A DNA stretch of 7,141 nucleotides. Origin: Paracoccaceae bacterium. Lineage in GTDB: Bacteria; Pseudomonadota; Alphaproteobacteria; Rhodobacterales; Rhodobacteraceae. Where the stretch lies: the NCBI GenBank assembly GCA_015485375.1, contig WFTU01000397.1, positions 1-7,141 on the forward strand, in the 5' to 3' direction. The notes under the pieces were generated by a model. The model ran no database searches and was not told the origin of the DNA. It was given only the letters and a program-made list of their open reading frames with translations. A program made the position numbers and the translations under genes. Positions 1-5,858 of this stretch are shown one piece after another; positions within the stretch are counted from its first letter, which is position 1, and every line of letters starts with the position of its first letter.

Positions 1-1074
1 CATCGAGATCACCATCCCCGGTTCCAGCACCGTATGGATATCCTCGCGCAACTCCAGCCCCGCCTCGCGGCCGTAGTAATGCGACAGAACCCCGAAGGAA
101 TGCCCGTAGCCGAAAGTGCGATACTGCAACAAATCACGCGCGGCAAAAAACCGGTTGATCTCGGTCACGATATCCGAACACATGGCGCCCTCCCTGATCA
201 GCGACAGGCCCAGTTCGTGCGCTTCCACATTGGCCTCCCAGATTTCCAGAGACCGCTTGTCCGGCTCGCCCAGAAACAGCGTCCGCTCCAGCGCGGTGTA
301 ATAGCCGTTGATCATAGGAAAGGCATTGAGGCTCAAAATATCCCCCTGCGTCAACCGGCGCGAGGTCACCGGATTATGCGCCCCGTCCGTATTCAGCCCC
401 GACTGGAACCAGACCCATGTATCGCGCAACTCGGAATCGGGGAAACTGTCGGCAATCGCGCGTTCCATTGCGTCACGTCCGGCCATGGCCACGTCGATCT
501 CGCGCACGCCCTCGGCAATGGTTTCGCGAATAGCAGCACCACCCAGATCGGCAATGCGCGCGCCCTCGCTGATCAAGGCAATCTCGGCGGGGGATTTGAT
601 CATCCGCTGCCGCATTGTGGCCGGCGCGATATCCACCACCTCCACCGCGCCCAGAAACTCCGCCAGCTTGTCACGCGCCGCCAGCGTCAGGTGATCGCCC
701 TCGATCCCGATGCGCTTGCCCGCCCCGACCAGCGATTTCACCGCCCGCCAGTAATTGTCGCGTTTCCAGTCCGTATAGATCACATTCTCATAGGCCGAGC
801 GCCGCCACGGCTGCCCCAGATCGATATTGGCCGAAACAGTCGTGGCCGCATCCTGCGTCACCACGCAGGCATAGGGCCGCCCGAAACTGCAATAGAGAAA
901 GCCGCTGAAATAGGCGATATTGTGCATCGAGGTCAGCAAAACCGCCCCGATATCCTCCGCCGCCATCACCGCACGCAGCTTCGCAAGGCGGGCATCATAT
1001 TCGGAGACGGCAAAAGGCAAAGTCGCCTTTTCACCGTTATGCAGGGTGAAAAAATCCCGTCGTGTATGGGTCAT
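1..1074 (-). CDS. Creatinase (creatine amidinohydrolase), 3' end cut off by the window
   Basis: Predicted cytoplasmic enzyme hydrolysing creatine to sarcosine and urea (EC 3.5.3.3). It has the metal-independent pita-bread fold shared with M24 aminopeptidases. 358 residues are visible; the family is about 403-404, so roughly 45 C-terminal residues lie outside. Compared from memory with Pseudomonas putida creatinase, the active-site residues are all present: Phe64 and Arg66 in SFGRPY (F62/R64 there), catalytic His233 in TDGAHNPV (H232), Tyr259 and Glu263 in GYYTALER (Y258/E262), and Arg336 in YYGREAG (R335). The last expected one, the Glu after VISM, would be the first codon beyond the window. 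The motif FGYGHSFG (321-328) is also typical. The ATG at 1074 is supported by AAAGG eight bases upstream. It lies downstream of the acyl-CoA synthetase on the same strand after a 119-bp gap, so it may be co-transcribed or have its own promoter. The specific motifs make a generic Xaa-Pro peptidase or the DMSP lyase DddP unlikely. Confidence 0.93.
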   Translation of the reverse strand, partial: MTHTRRDFFTLHNGEKATLPFAVSEYDARLAKLRAVMAAEDIGAVLLTSMHNIAYFSGFLYCSFGRPYACVVTQDAATTVSANIDLGQPWRRSAYENVIYTDWKRDNYWRAVKSLVGAGKRIGIEGDHLTLAARDKLAEFLGAVEVVDIAPATMRQRMIKSPAEIALISEGARIADLGGAAIRETIAEGVREIDVAMAGRDAMERAIADSFPDSELRDTWVWFQSGLNTDGAHNPVTSRRLTQGDILSLNAFPMINGYYTALERTLFLGEPDKRSLEIWEANVEAHELGLSLIREGAMCSDIVTEINRFFAARDLLQYRTFGYGHSFGVLSHYYGREAGLELREDIHTVLEPGMVISM

Positions 1075-1079
1075 CTGTT

Positions 1080-1098
1080 GAACCTTTCAAAAAGGTCC
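1080..1098 (-). promoter_or_regulatory. Hairpin covering the creatinase ribosome binding site
   Basis: On the minus strand GGACCTTT and AAAGGTTC flank a 3-nt TTG loop. They form an 8-bp stem with one G-U wobble; the inner six pairs are perfect. The 3' arm contains the only Shine-Dalgarno-like stretch (AAAGG) of the creatinase gene and ends five bases before the ATG. The pairing is seen in the sequence; any effect on translation is inference. The stem is short and rich in A-U pairs, so it may be only marginally stable. Confidence 0.4.
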
Positions 1099-1121
1099 GG
1101 GCGTGCAGGACAGATCGAGCA

Positions 1122-1151
1122 GGGCAAAGCCCCGGGCGACGCCATCGCCCG
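1122..1151 (-). other. Paired GC-rich inverted repeats between the acyl-CoA synthetase and creatinase genes
   Basis: A perfect 7-bp inverted repeat (CGGGCGA, 5-nt loop, TCGCCCG at 1133-1151) sits 42 bases past the acyl-CoA synthetase stop. It is followed directly on the minus strand by a 4-bp one with a 3-nt loop (GGGC/GCCC, 1122-1132). Neither has a T-run after it, so this is not a canonical intrinsic terminator. It could weaken read-through into creatinase, stabilise the 3' end of the upstream message, or be incidental GC-rich pairing. The rest of the 119-bp gap shows no ORF and no convincing promoter. Confidence 0.35.
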
Positions 1152-1193
1152 ATGCTCCGTTTCAGCTAACCCCGATTCCCCTTCGGACGCAAG

Positions 1194-2813
1194 TCAGAGT
1201 TCCTTGGCCTCGGCCCGCAACGGCACCTTCTGGATCTTGCCGGTCGAGGTTTTCGGCACCTCCTGGAATATCACTGTTTTCGGCACCTTGTAGCCAGCGA
1301 GTAGACCGCGACAATGGGCGATGATCGCGGCCTCGTCCACGGCTGCACCGGGTTTCAGTTCTACGAAGGCGCAGGGGGTTTCGCCCCATTTATCATCGGG
1401 GCGGGCCACGACGGCGCAGGCGGCGACCGCGTTGTGGGCATAGATGGCGCTTTCCACCTCGATGGAGGAAATATTTTCGCCACCGGAAATAATGATGTCC
1501 TTGGCGCGGTCGCGCAACTGGATGTAGCCGTCCGGATGCACAACGCCAAGATCGCCGGAGTGGAACCAGCCATCGGCGAGAACTTCGGCGGTGGCTTCGG
1601 GATTGTCGAGGTAGCCTTTCATCACGATATTGCCGCGCATCATGACCTCGCCCATGGTTTCGCCGTCATGCGGAACCTCCTGCATGGTTTTCGGATCGAT
1701 AACCTTTGTATCCTCCTCGACCATGTAGGAGACGCCTTGACGGGCCTTCAGGTTGGCCTGTTTGCCTATCGGCAGGTCGTTCCATTCCTCGTGCCAGGCG
1801 CAGGCGACGGCGGGGCCGTAAGTCTCGGTCAGGCCGTAAACATGGGTCACGTCGAAGCCCTGTTCCTGCATGGCTTGCAGCACGGTTGCAGGAGGGGGGG
1901 CGGCGGCGGTCATGACTTTGCACAGGTGGTTGAAGGGGCGACGTTCCTCCTCGGTGGCATTGATCATGAAGCTGAGAACGATGGGAGCGCCGCAGAGGTA
2001 GTTGGCGCCGTGATCGGCAATGCTGTTGTAGATATTGGCGGCGTTTACCTTGCGAATACAAACATTTGTGCCGGCTTTTGCAGCCACCGTCCAGGGGAAG
2101 CACCAGCCGTTGCAGTGGAACATCGGCAGGGTCCATAGATAGACGGGATGCGCACCCATGTTCCATTCCAGCGTGTTGCCTATCCCGTTCAGATAGGCGC
2201 CGCGGTAGTGGTAGACGACGCCCTTGGGATTGCCGGTGGTGCCGGAGGTGTAGTTGATGGAGATTGTGTCCCATTCGTCCCCGGGGCCGGAATAGGCGAA
2301 ATCCGGGTCTCCGGTGGCGATGAACGCCTCGTAATCCTGTGCGCCGAGAAGCTCACCCCCTTCGGCGGCGGGGTCGTCGATGTCGATCAGGACGGGGGTG
2401 CCTTTGGCGAGTCTTACGGCCTCTTTAACCGTGTCGGAGAACTCGCGGTCGGTGACCAGAAGTTTGATTCCGGCGTGATCGATAATGTAGGCGATGGTTT
2501 TTGCGTCGAGGCGATAGTTGAGCGCATTCAATACCATACCGGCCATCGGCACGCCGAAATGGGCTTCATATAGTTCCGGTGTGTTGGTGGCCATGAAGCC
2601 GACGACGTCACCCTTCTGCAGACCAACCTTGGTCAGCGCGGAGGCGAGTTGTTTGCAACGACGGTAGGTTTCAGCCCAGCTGCGGCGCAGGTCATCATAG
2701 ATGATGGCGGTGTGATCCGGAAAGGTTAGCGCCGTGCGGTGGATAAAAGACACCGGCGTGAGCGGTGCATAGTTTGCGGGTGTCCTGGGCAGGTTCATAT
2801 GGGCGTGTGTCAT
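1194..2813 (-). CDS. AMP-forming acyl-CoA synthetase, short/medium-chain acyl-activating (AAE1/DmdB-like) clade
   Basis: Predicted cytoplasmic ligase converting a carboxylic acid, ATP and CoA to an acyl-CoA via an acyl-adenylate. The chosen start gives 539 residues, normal for the family. Motifs in order: P-loop YTSGTTGNPKG (188-198), LPMFHCNGW (229-237) with His233 and Trp237 near the acyl pocket, AAAPPPA (303-309), YGLTE (326-330), HSGD (418-421), the hinge region and A8 motif RDRAKDIIISGGEN (434-447), and catalytic Lys526 in TSTGK. The LWTLPMFHCNGW and KARQG signatures match the clade holding plant AAE1-type enzymes, bacterial short/medium-chain acyl-CoA synthetases and 3-methylmercaptopropionyl-CoA ligase DmdB. 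The true acid cannot be read from sequence: methylmercaptopropionate, butyrate or other short acids are all possible. The ATG at 2813 has GGAGAG just upstream. An open frame continues to 3002, but that extension is proline-rich and unlike the family. Another ATG at 2825 overlaps the Shine-Dalgarno site. The gene starts divergently from the ligase gene and precedes creatinase. Confidence 0.9.
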   Translation of the reverse strand: MTHAHMNLPRTPANYAPLTPVSFIHRTALTFPDHTAIIYDDLRRSWAETYRRCKQLASALTKVGLQKGDVVGFMATNTPELYEAHFGVPMAGMVLNALNYRLDAKTIAYIIDHAGIKLLVTDREFSDTVKEAVRLAKGTPVLIDIDDPAAEGGELLGAQDYEAFIATGDPDFAYSGPGDEWDTISINYTSGTTGNPKGVVYHYRGAYLNGIGNTLEWNMGAHPVYLWTLPMFHCNGWCFPWTVAAKAGTNVCIRKVNAANIYNSIADHGANYLCGAPIVLSFMINATEEERRPFNHLCKVMTAAAPPPATVLQAMQEQGFDVTHVYGLTETYGPAVACAWHEEWNDLPIGKQANLKARQGVSYMVEEDTKVIDPKTMQEVPHDGETMGEVMMRGNIVMKGYLDNPEATAEVLADGWFHSGDLGVVHPDGYIQLRDRAKDIIISGGENISSIEVESAIYAHNAVAACAVVARPDDKWGETPCAFVELKPGAAVDEAAIIAHCRGLLAGYKVPKTVIFQEVPKTSTGKIQKVPLRAEAKEL

Positions 2814-2888
2814 GCGACTCTCCATTTCGATCTCGGGTGCGAGAATACTCTTGTTGCGGCGCGGGATAAACGGGATTTTTTCGGAGCT

Positions 2889-2924
2889 GGGTATGGAGGG
2901 ACGGGGGTGTGTGGAGGGTCGGGG
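2889..2924 (+). other. Cluster of G-runs, possible G-quadruplex, in the acyl-CoA synthetase leader
   Basis: Five runs of three or more G lie on the plus strand: 2889-2891, 2898-2900, 2903-2907, 2916-2918 and 2921-2924. The loops between them are 6, 2, 8 and 2 bases. This fits a relaxed quadruplex pattern (one loop slightly over the usual limit of 7). The G-rich strand is the template strand of the acyl-CoA synthetase leader, so the corresponding mRNA would be C-rich. Folding is unproven. Confidence 0.3.
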
Positions 2925-3110
2925 ATTTCGTGGCGGATTGGCAGGAGTTTCGGGGAAGAAATACGGGATTATTGAGGGCTTCGAAGGCAAAATTAGCTTC
3001 ATTAATCGGATAAATATCTTACTAAATTCGACTTAACATATACTATTACGATAATTTCTCTTTTTATAGAAAATCTTGTAGGTTCGCGCAATAATCGAGC
3101 ATTTCATGCT

Positions 3111-3132
3111 GGAAAACTGCAAGGAGTTTTCC
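3111..3132. promoter_or_regulatory. Perfect 8-bp inverted repeat, candidate operator
   Basis: GGAAAACT, a 6-nt spacer (GCAAGG), and AGTTTTCC form a 22-bp dyad in the AT-rich half of the divergent region, 130 bases upstream of the ligase ATG. Its size and spacing fit a binding site for a dimeric helix-turn-helix regulator. It could instead be an RNA hairpin in a long leader. No T-run follows directly, so a terminator is unlikely. The regulator, if any, is not in the window. Confidence 0.4.
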
Positions 3133-3169
3133 TGATTTTCATGGGTATTACCGATGGAATCCCGAATTA

Positions 3170-3183
3170 GTTTAAAGTTAAAC
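3170..3183. promoter_or_regulatory. Perfect GTTTAA-AG-TTAAAC palindrome, candidate operator
   Basis: A 14-bp dyad of two perfect 6-bp arms around AG lies 14 bases upstream of a TTGACA hexamer and 79 bases before the ligase ATG. Its position just upstream of a possible promoter fits an activator or repressor site. In AT-rich DNA a palindrome of this size can also arise by chance. Confidence 0.3.
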
Positions 3184-3196
3184 AGTATTATTCGAA

Positions 3197-3202
3197 TTGA
3201 CA
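3197..3202 (+). promoter_or_regulatory. TTGACA -35-like hexamer upstream of the gamma-glutamyl ligase gene
   Basis: This is an exact match to the sigma-70 -35 consensus, 60 bases before the ligase ATG. The -10 is weak: at a 16-bp spacing the bases read TACCGA (3219-3224), a poor fit. Alphaproteobacterial promoters often have degenerate -10 boxes, so this is a plausible but unproven promoter. Confidence 0.3.
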
Positions 3203-3250
3203 GACCCAATAGGCTTGCTACCGATTGACTGGACAAGAGGCTGTTTTGTG

Positions 3251-3256
3251 AAGGAG
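3251..3256 (+). promoter_or_regulatory. Ribosome binding site of the gamma-glutamyl ligase gene
   Basis: AAGGAG lies six bases before the ATG at 3263. It fixes that start over the in-frame ATG at 3197, which has no comparable site and would add 22 residues not typical of the family. Confidence 0.85.
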
Positions 3257-3262
3257 AAACCC

Positions 3263-4612
3263 ATGACACCCGAACAGGCGCTTGAGTGGCTCGAGCGAAA
3301 TCCTGAAGTGGCCAGCGTGCGCGCGGCGGTGATTGATCTGAACGGGGTCTGGCGTGGAAAACGTATGCCGGTGGCGCAGGCGGGCAAGTTGCTGACCGAG
3401 GGGGCGCGGATGCCGATGTCTACTTCGACCGTGGATATCTGGGGAGTTGATACCGAGGATAATCCGCTGGTTTTCGAAACCGGCGACGGGGATGGATTTG
3501 CACGACCGACGGGGCGGGGGATTTTTCCGGTGGACTGGCTGGCGCGCTCCAGTGCACTAATCCCGCTGTGGATGTGGCAAGAGGACGGGCAGCCGTCGCC
3601 GGCTGATCCGCGTCAGGTTTTGGCCGGTGTGCTGGATCGTTACAAGGCCGCGGGGTTGACGGCGGTAACCGCGATGGAGCTGGAGTTTTACCTGATCGAC
3701 CCGTCCGAAGGGCGGCCGGTTTCGCCGGTTTCGCCAGTGACCGGGCGGCGTCTGGAGGGGGATTCGGTGCTTTCTATCGACGAACTGGACCAGTTCGAGG
3801 CGTTCTTCGCCGATGTTTATGACGCCTGTGCGGCGCATGATGTGCATGTGGACGCGGCTATCTCGGAAAACGGCGCGGGGCAGTTCGAGGTCAACTTGAT
3901 GCACGGGGACGATCCACTCAAAGGCGCCGACGACGCGGTATTTTTCAAAAGGTTTGTCAAAGGGATAGCGCGAAAACACGGGTTTTCGGCCTCGTTCATG
4001 GCCAAGCCCTATCTGGATCGGGCAGGCAACGGGTTGCATGTGCATTTCAGTATTCTGGACGCTGGCGGCATCAATATTTTCGACGATGGCGGAGATGCAG
4101 GCACGCCGGCGTTGCGCCATGCGGTTAACGGGTTGATGGAGGCGATGCCGGAGTGCGGTTTGGTTTTTGCGCCGCATCTGAATTCCTATCGCCGCCTTGC
4201 ACCCGGAAGCCATGCGCCGACCGGCATTTGCTGGGGGTATGAAAACCGCACCGCCGCAATACGGATACCGGGCGGGCCGCCCAAAGCACGACGGATCGAG
4301 CATCGGGTGGCGGGGGTGGATGCCAACCCCTATCTGGTGCTGGCGGCGGTTCTGGGAGCGGCGCTGGACGGCATGGAGGCGGGCAGGGAGCCGGTTGATC
4401 CGATCATTGGCGATGCCTATGCACTGGAACTGGAGCAATTGTCGGGCGACTGGCAACACGCCACGGACCGGTTTGCTGCGGGAACAACCACACGCCGGAT
4501 TTTCCCTGATCTGATGCGCGAGCTGTTTGTTCTGGCCAAACGACAGGAACAACGGGGCTTTGCCGCGCGGATGACCGACTTTGAAATCGCGACCTACCTC
4601 GAGGTGGTGTAG
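3263..4612 (+). CDS. Glutamine synthetase family gamma-glutamyl-amine ligase (PuuA-like)
   Basis: Predicted cytoplasmic ATP-dependent ligase joining the glutamate gamma-carboxylate to an amine, most likely a polyamine such as putrescine. 449 residues, close to glutamine synthetase type I length. An N-terminal beta-grasp domain (about 15-105, with AVIDLNGVWRGKRMP) precedes the catalytic domain. Metal and ATP residues are in place: Glu139/Glu141 in MELEFYL, Glu202 and Glu209 in SENGAGQFEV, His259 in GNGLHVHFS (255-263), Arg310 in NSYRR, Asn328/Arg329/Arg334 in ENRTAAIRIP, and Glu346/Arg348 in RIEHRVAGVDANPYL (345-359). No GlnA-type adenylylation tyrosine segment is evident near the C-terminus, as expected for the PuuA/GlnA3 branch rather than housekeeping GlnA. 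It stands 97 bp before a PotF-type binding protein on the same strand, which supports an imported amine as substrate. Isopropylamine-, ethanolamine- or methylamine-type ligases share this fold, so the exact amine is uncertain. The short repeat VSPVSPV (153-159) is encoded by a 9-bp tandem duplication. Confidence 0.88.
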   Translation: MTPEQALEWLERNPEVASVRAAVIDLNGVWRGKRMPVAQAGKLLTEGARMPMSTSTVDIWGVDTEDNPLVFETGDGDGFARPTGRGIFPVDWLARSSALIPLWMWQEDGQPSPADPRQVLAGVLDRYKAAGLTAVTAMELEFYLIDPSEGRPVSPVSPVTGRRLEGDSVLSIDELDQFEAFFADVYDACAAHDVHVDAAISENGAGQFEVNLMHGDDPLKGADDAVFFKRFVKGIARKHGFSASFMAKPYLDRAGNGLHVHFSILDAGGINIFDDGGDAGTPALRHAVNGLMEAMPECGLVFAPHLNSYRRLAPGSHAPTGICWGYENRTAAIRIPGGPPKARRIEHRVAGVDANPYLVLAAVLGAALDGMEAGREPVDPIIGDAYALELEQLSGDWQHATDRFAAGTTTRRIFPDLMRELFVLAKRQEQRGFAARMTDFEIATYLEVV

Positions 4613-4624
4613 AATCTGAAAAAA

Positions 4625-4665
4625 CAACTTGATTTGAGCCTTTGATCTGGGGCCAACTCGATTTG
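4625..4665 (+). repeat. Near-identical 12-bp direct repeats upstream of potF
   Basis: CAACTTGATTTG (4625-4636) and CAACTCGATTTG (4654-4665) match at 11 of 12 bases, 29 bases apart start to start, close to three helical turns. A partial third copy, TTGATCTGGG (4642-4651), lies between. They sit in the 97-bp gap between the ligase gene and potF. A 5-bp stem follows at 4668-4683 (CGCCC, 6-nt loop, GGGCG) and then the potF Shine-Dalgarno AAGGAG (4697-4702). Repeated half-sites in phase suggest regulator binding and potF-specific control; this is inference. Confidence 0.4.
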
Positions 4666-4709
4666 TACGCCCGCGAAAGGGCGCGAACAGGGAAACAAGG
4701 AGTATATCC

Positions 4710-5801
4710 ATGAAAAAAACCATGCTGATGGCCGCGGTGGCCAGTGTGTCGGTTACCGCCGCATATGCGGGCGAAGAGCCGGTACTCAATGTCTATAACT
4801 GGTCCGACTATATTGCCGAGGACACGATCCAGAAGTTCGAGGAAGCGACCGGCATCAAGGTCAACTATGACGTTTATGACAGTAACGAGGTGCTGGAAGC
4901 CAAGATGCTGACCGGCAACTCGGGCTATGACGTGGTTGTGCCGACGTCGGACTTCCTGCAACGCCAGATCGCGGCGGGGGCATATCAGAAGCTGGACAAG
5001 TCCAAGCTGCCGAATCTGGCAAACATGGATGCGGAGCTGATGCAGGGGGCCGAGGTTTATGATCCGGGCAACGAGTATTCCGTCATCTATATGTGGGGCA
5101 CGACCGGTATCGGTTATAACGTGCAGGCCATTGCCGATCGTCTGGGCGAGGATTACGAGGTCAACAGCTGGGAGCTGGTGTTCGATCCGGAGATCGTTGC
5201 CAAGCTGGCCGATTGTGGTGTGACCATGCTGGATGCGCCGAGCGAGATGATTCCGGCGGCGATGAACTATCTGGGTCTTGACCCGCGTTCCACCGATGCG
5301 GCCGATCTGGAAGCCGGTGCGGCCCTGTTGGAAAAGGTTCGCCCGAGCATTCGCTACTTCCATTCCTCGCAGTATATCAATGACCTCGCGAACGGCGATA
5401 TCTGTGTGTCTGTCGGCTGGTCCGGCGATGTGTTCCAGGCTATGGCCCGCGCCGAAGAGGCCGAGAACGGTGTCGAGGTCGGCTATGTCATTCCCAAGGA
5501 AGGCGCCTTGCAGTGGTTTGACATGATGGCGATTCCGGTGGATGCGCCGCATCCGGACAATGCCCTGAAATTCATCAACTTTATCATGGATGCGCAGATT
5601 ACCGCGGATATCACCAACTACGTCTGGTATGCGAACGGCAACGCGGCCTCCATGCCGCTGGTGGACGAGGAAATCACCTCCGATCCGGGTATCTTCCCGA
5701 CCGAGGAGGCCAAGGCCCGTCTGTGGGGCTCGAAAGTCTATGACGCGCGCACCGATCGCCTGATCACGCGCCTGTGGACCCGCATCAAAACCGGTCAGTA
5801 G
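4710..5801 (+). CDS. potF: Periplasmic polyamine (putrescine-type) binding protein of an ABC importer
   Basis: Captures a polyamine in the periplasm and delivers it to the PotGH(I) membrane complex. 363 residues, close to E. coli PotF. A Sec signal peptide is clear: MKK, a hydrophobic core, then AYA before Gly21, leaving about 343 mature residues. Ligand-pocket residues aligned from memory with PotF are mostly kept: Trp31-Ser32-Asp33-Tyr34 in YNWSDY, the VVPTSDF loop (76-82), Glu179 in LDAPSE, Trp237 and Asp240 in GWSGD, Asp271 in WFDMMAIP, and Tyr307 in YANGN. The stretch RYFHSSQYINDLANGD (215-230) is near-identical to PotF. One change stands out: Trp269 where E. coli PotF has Phe276; spermidine-binding PotD has Trp there. 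Ligand preference may therefore be shifted toward spermidine or be broader. AAGGAG lies seven bases before the ATG. It is followed by a hairpin and then potG. Confidence 0.93.
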   Translation: MKKTMLMAAVASVSVTAAYAGEEPVLNVYNWSDYIAEDTIQKFEEATGIKVNYDVYDSNEVLEAKMLTGNSGYDVVVPTSDFLQRQIAAGAYQKLDKSKLPNLANMDAELMQGAEVYDPGNEYSVIYMWGTTGIGYNVQAIADRLGEDYEVNSWELVFDPEIVAKLADCGVTMLDAPSEMIPAAMNYLGLDPRSTDAADLEAGAALLEKVRPSIRYFHSSQYINDLANGDICVSVGWSGDVFQAMARAEEAENGVEVGYVIPKEGALQWFDMMAIPVDAPHPDNALKFINFIMDAQITADITNYVWYANGNAASMPLVDEEITSDPGIFPTEEAKARLWGSKVYDARTDRLITRLWTRIKTGQ

Positions 5802-5809
5802 GACCCTTC

Positions 5810-5834
5810 GGCAGGGCGTTTACAGCGCCCTGCC
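5810..5834 (+). other. Strong intercistronic hairpin between potF and potG
   Basis: GGCAGGGCG (5810-5818), a 7-nt loop and CGCCCTGCC (5826-5834) form a perfect 9-bp, very GC-rich stem starting nine bases after the potF stop. No T-run follows; the next bases lead into the potG Shine-Dalgarno GGAGGT (5850-5855). It is therefore probably not a full terminator. In other binding-protein-first ABC operons such structures protect the upstream message from 3' exonucleases and keep the binding protein in excess over the membrane parts; that role here is inference. Confidence 0.6.
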
Positions 5835-5858
5835 AATACCGAAGAATTTGGAGGTCAG

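Larger units (their letters stand above)
2814..3262. promoter_or_regulatory. Divergent intergenic region between the acyl-CoA synthetase and gamma-glutamyl ligase genes
   Basis: This 449-bp stretch separates two genes transcribed away from each other, so it must hold both promoters. It has two halves. About 2814-2950 is G-rich on the plus strand and holds the acyl-CoA synthetase Shine-Dalgarno (GGAGAG on the minus strand, 2818-2823). About 2985-3200 is very AT-rich: 14 G/C in the 60 bases 3001-3060, about 23%, against clearly GC-rich genes on both sides. The AT-rich half holds two perfect palindromes and a TTGACA hexamer, listed separately. No convincing small gene is seen; the minus-strand open frame 3033-3269 looks like a chance ORF. 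I cannot place transcription starts with confidence. Confidence 0.7.

Noticed and set aside
1..1074. DMSP lyase DddP or Xaa-Pro aminopeptidase
   Set aside because: Both share the fold, but creatinase-specific motifs (SFGRPY, TDGAHNPVT, GYYTALERTLF, SHYYGREAG) are present, and the metal-ligand pattern of the peptidases was not evident.
34..1293. Long plus-strand open frame (419 codons) opposite creatinase
   Set aside because: It is antisense to a gene with a full set of creatinase active-site residues, is rich in Arg/His/Pro/Gln, and runs across the intergenic gap into the next gene. It is a GC-rich shadow frame.
2814..3002. N-terminal extension of the acyl-CoA synthetase to 3002
   Set aside because: The extra 63 residues are proline-rich and unlike the family, and a clear GGAGAG sits just before the ATG at 2813.
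3033..3269. Minus-strand 78-codon open frame in the divergent region
   Set aside because: It lies in AT-rich DNA, overlaps the ligase start and its Shine-Dalgarno, and shows no recognisable domain.
3557..4789. Long minus-strand open frame (410 codons) opposite the ligase gene
   Set aside because: It is antisense to a conserved glutamine synthetase fold, crosses into potF, and has the Arg/Gln/His-rich composition of a shadow frame.
4404..5552. Minus-strand open frame (382 codons) opposite potF
   Set aside because: PotF on the plus strand has a signal peptide and conserved pocket; the antisense frame has no recognisable motif.
5810..5834. Rho-independent terminator after potF
   Set aside because: The stem is strong but no T-run follows, and potG starts 24 bases later with its own Shine-Dalgarno, so an intercistronic hairpin fits better.
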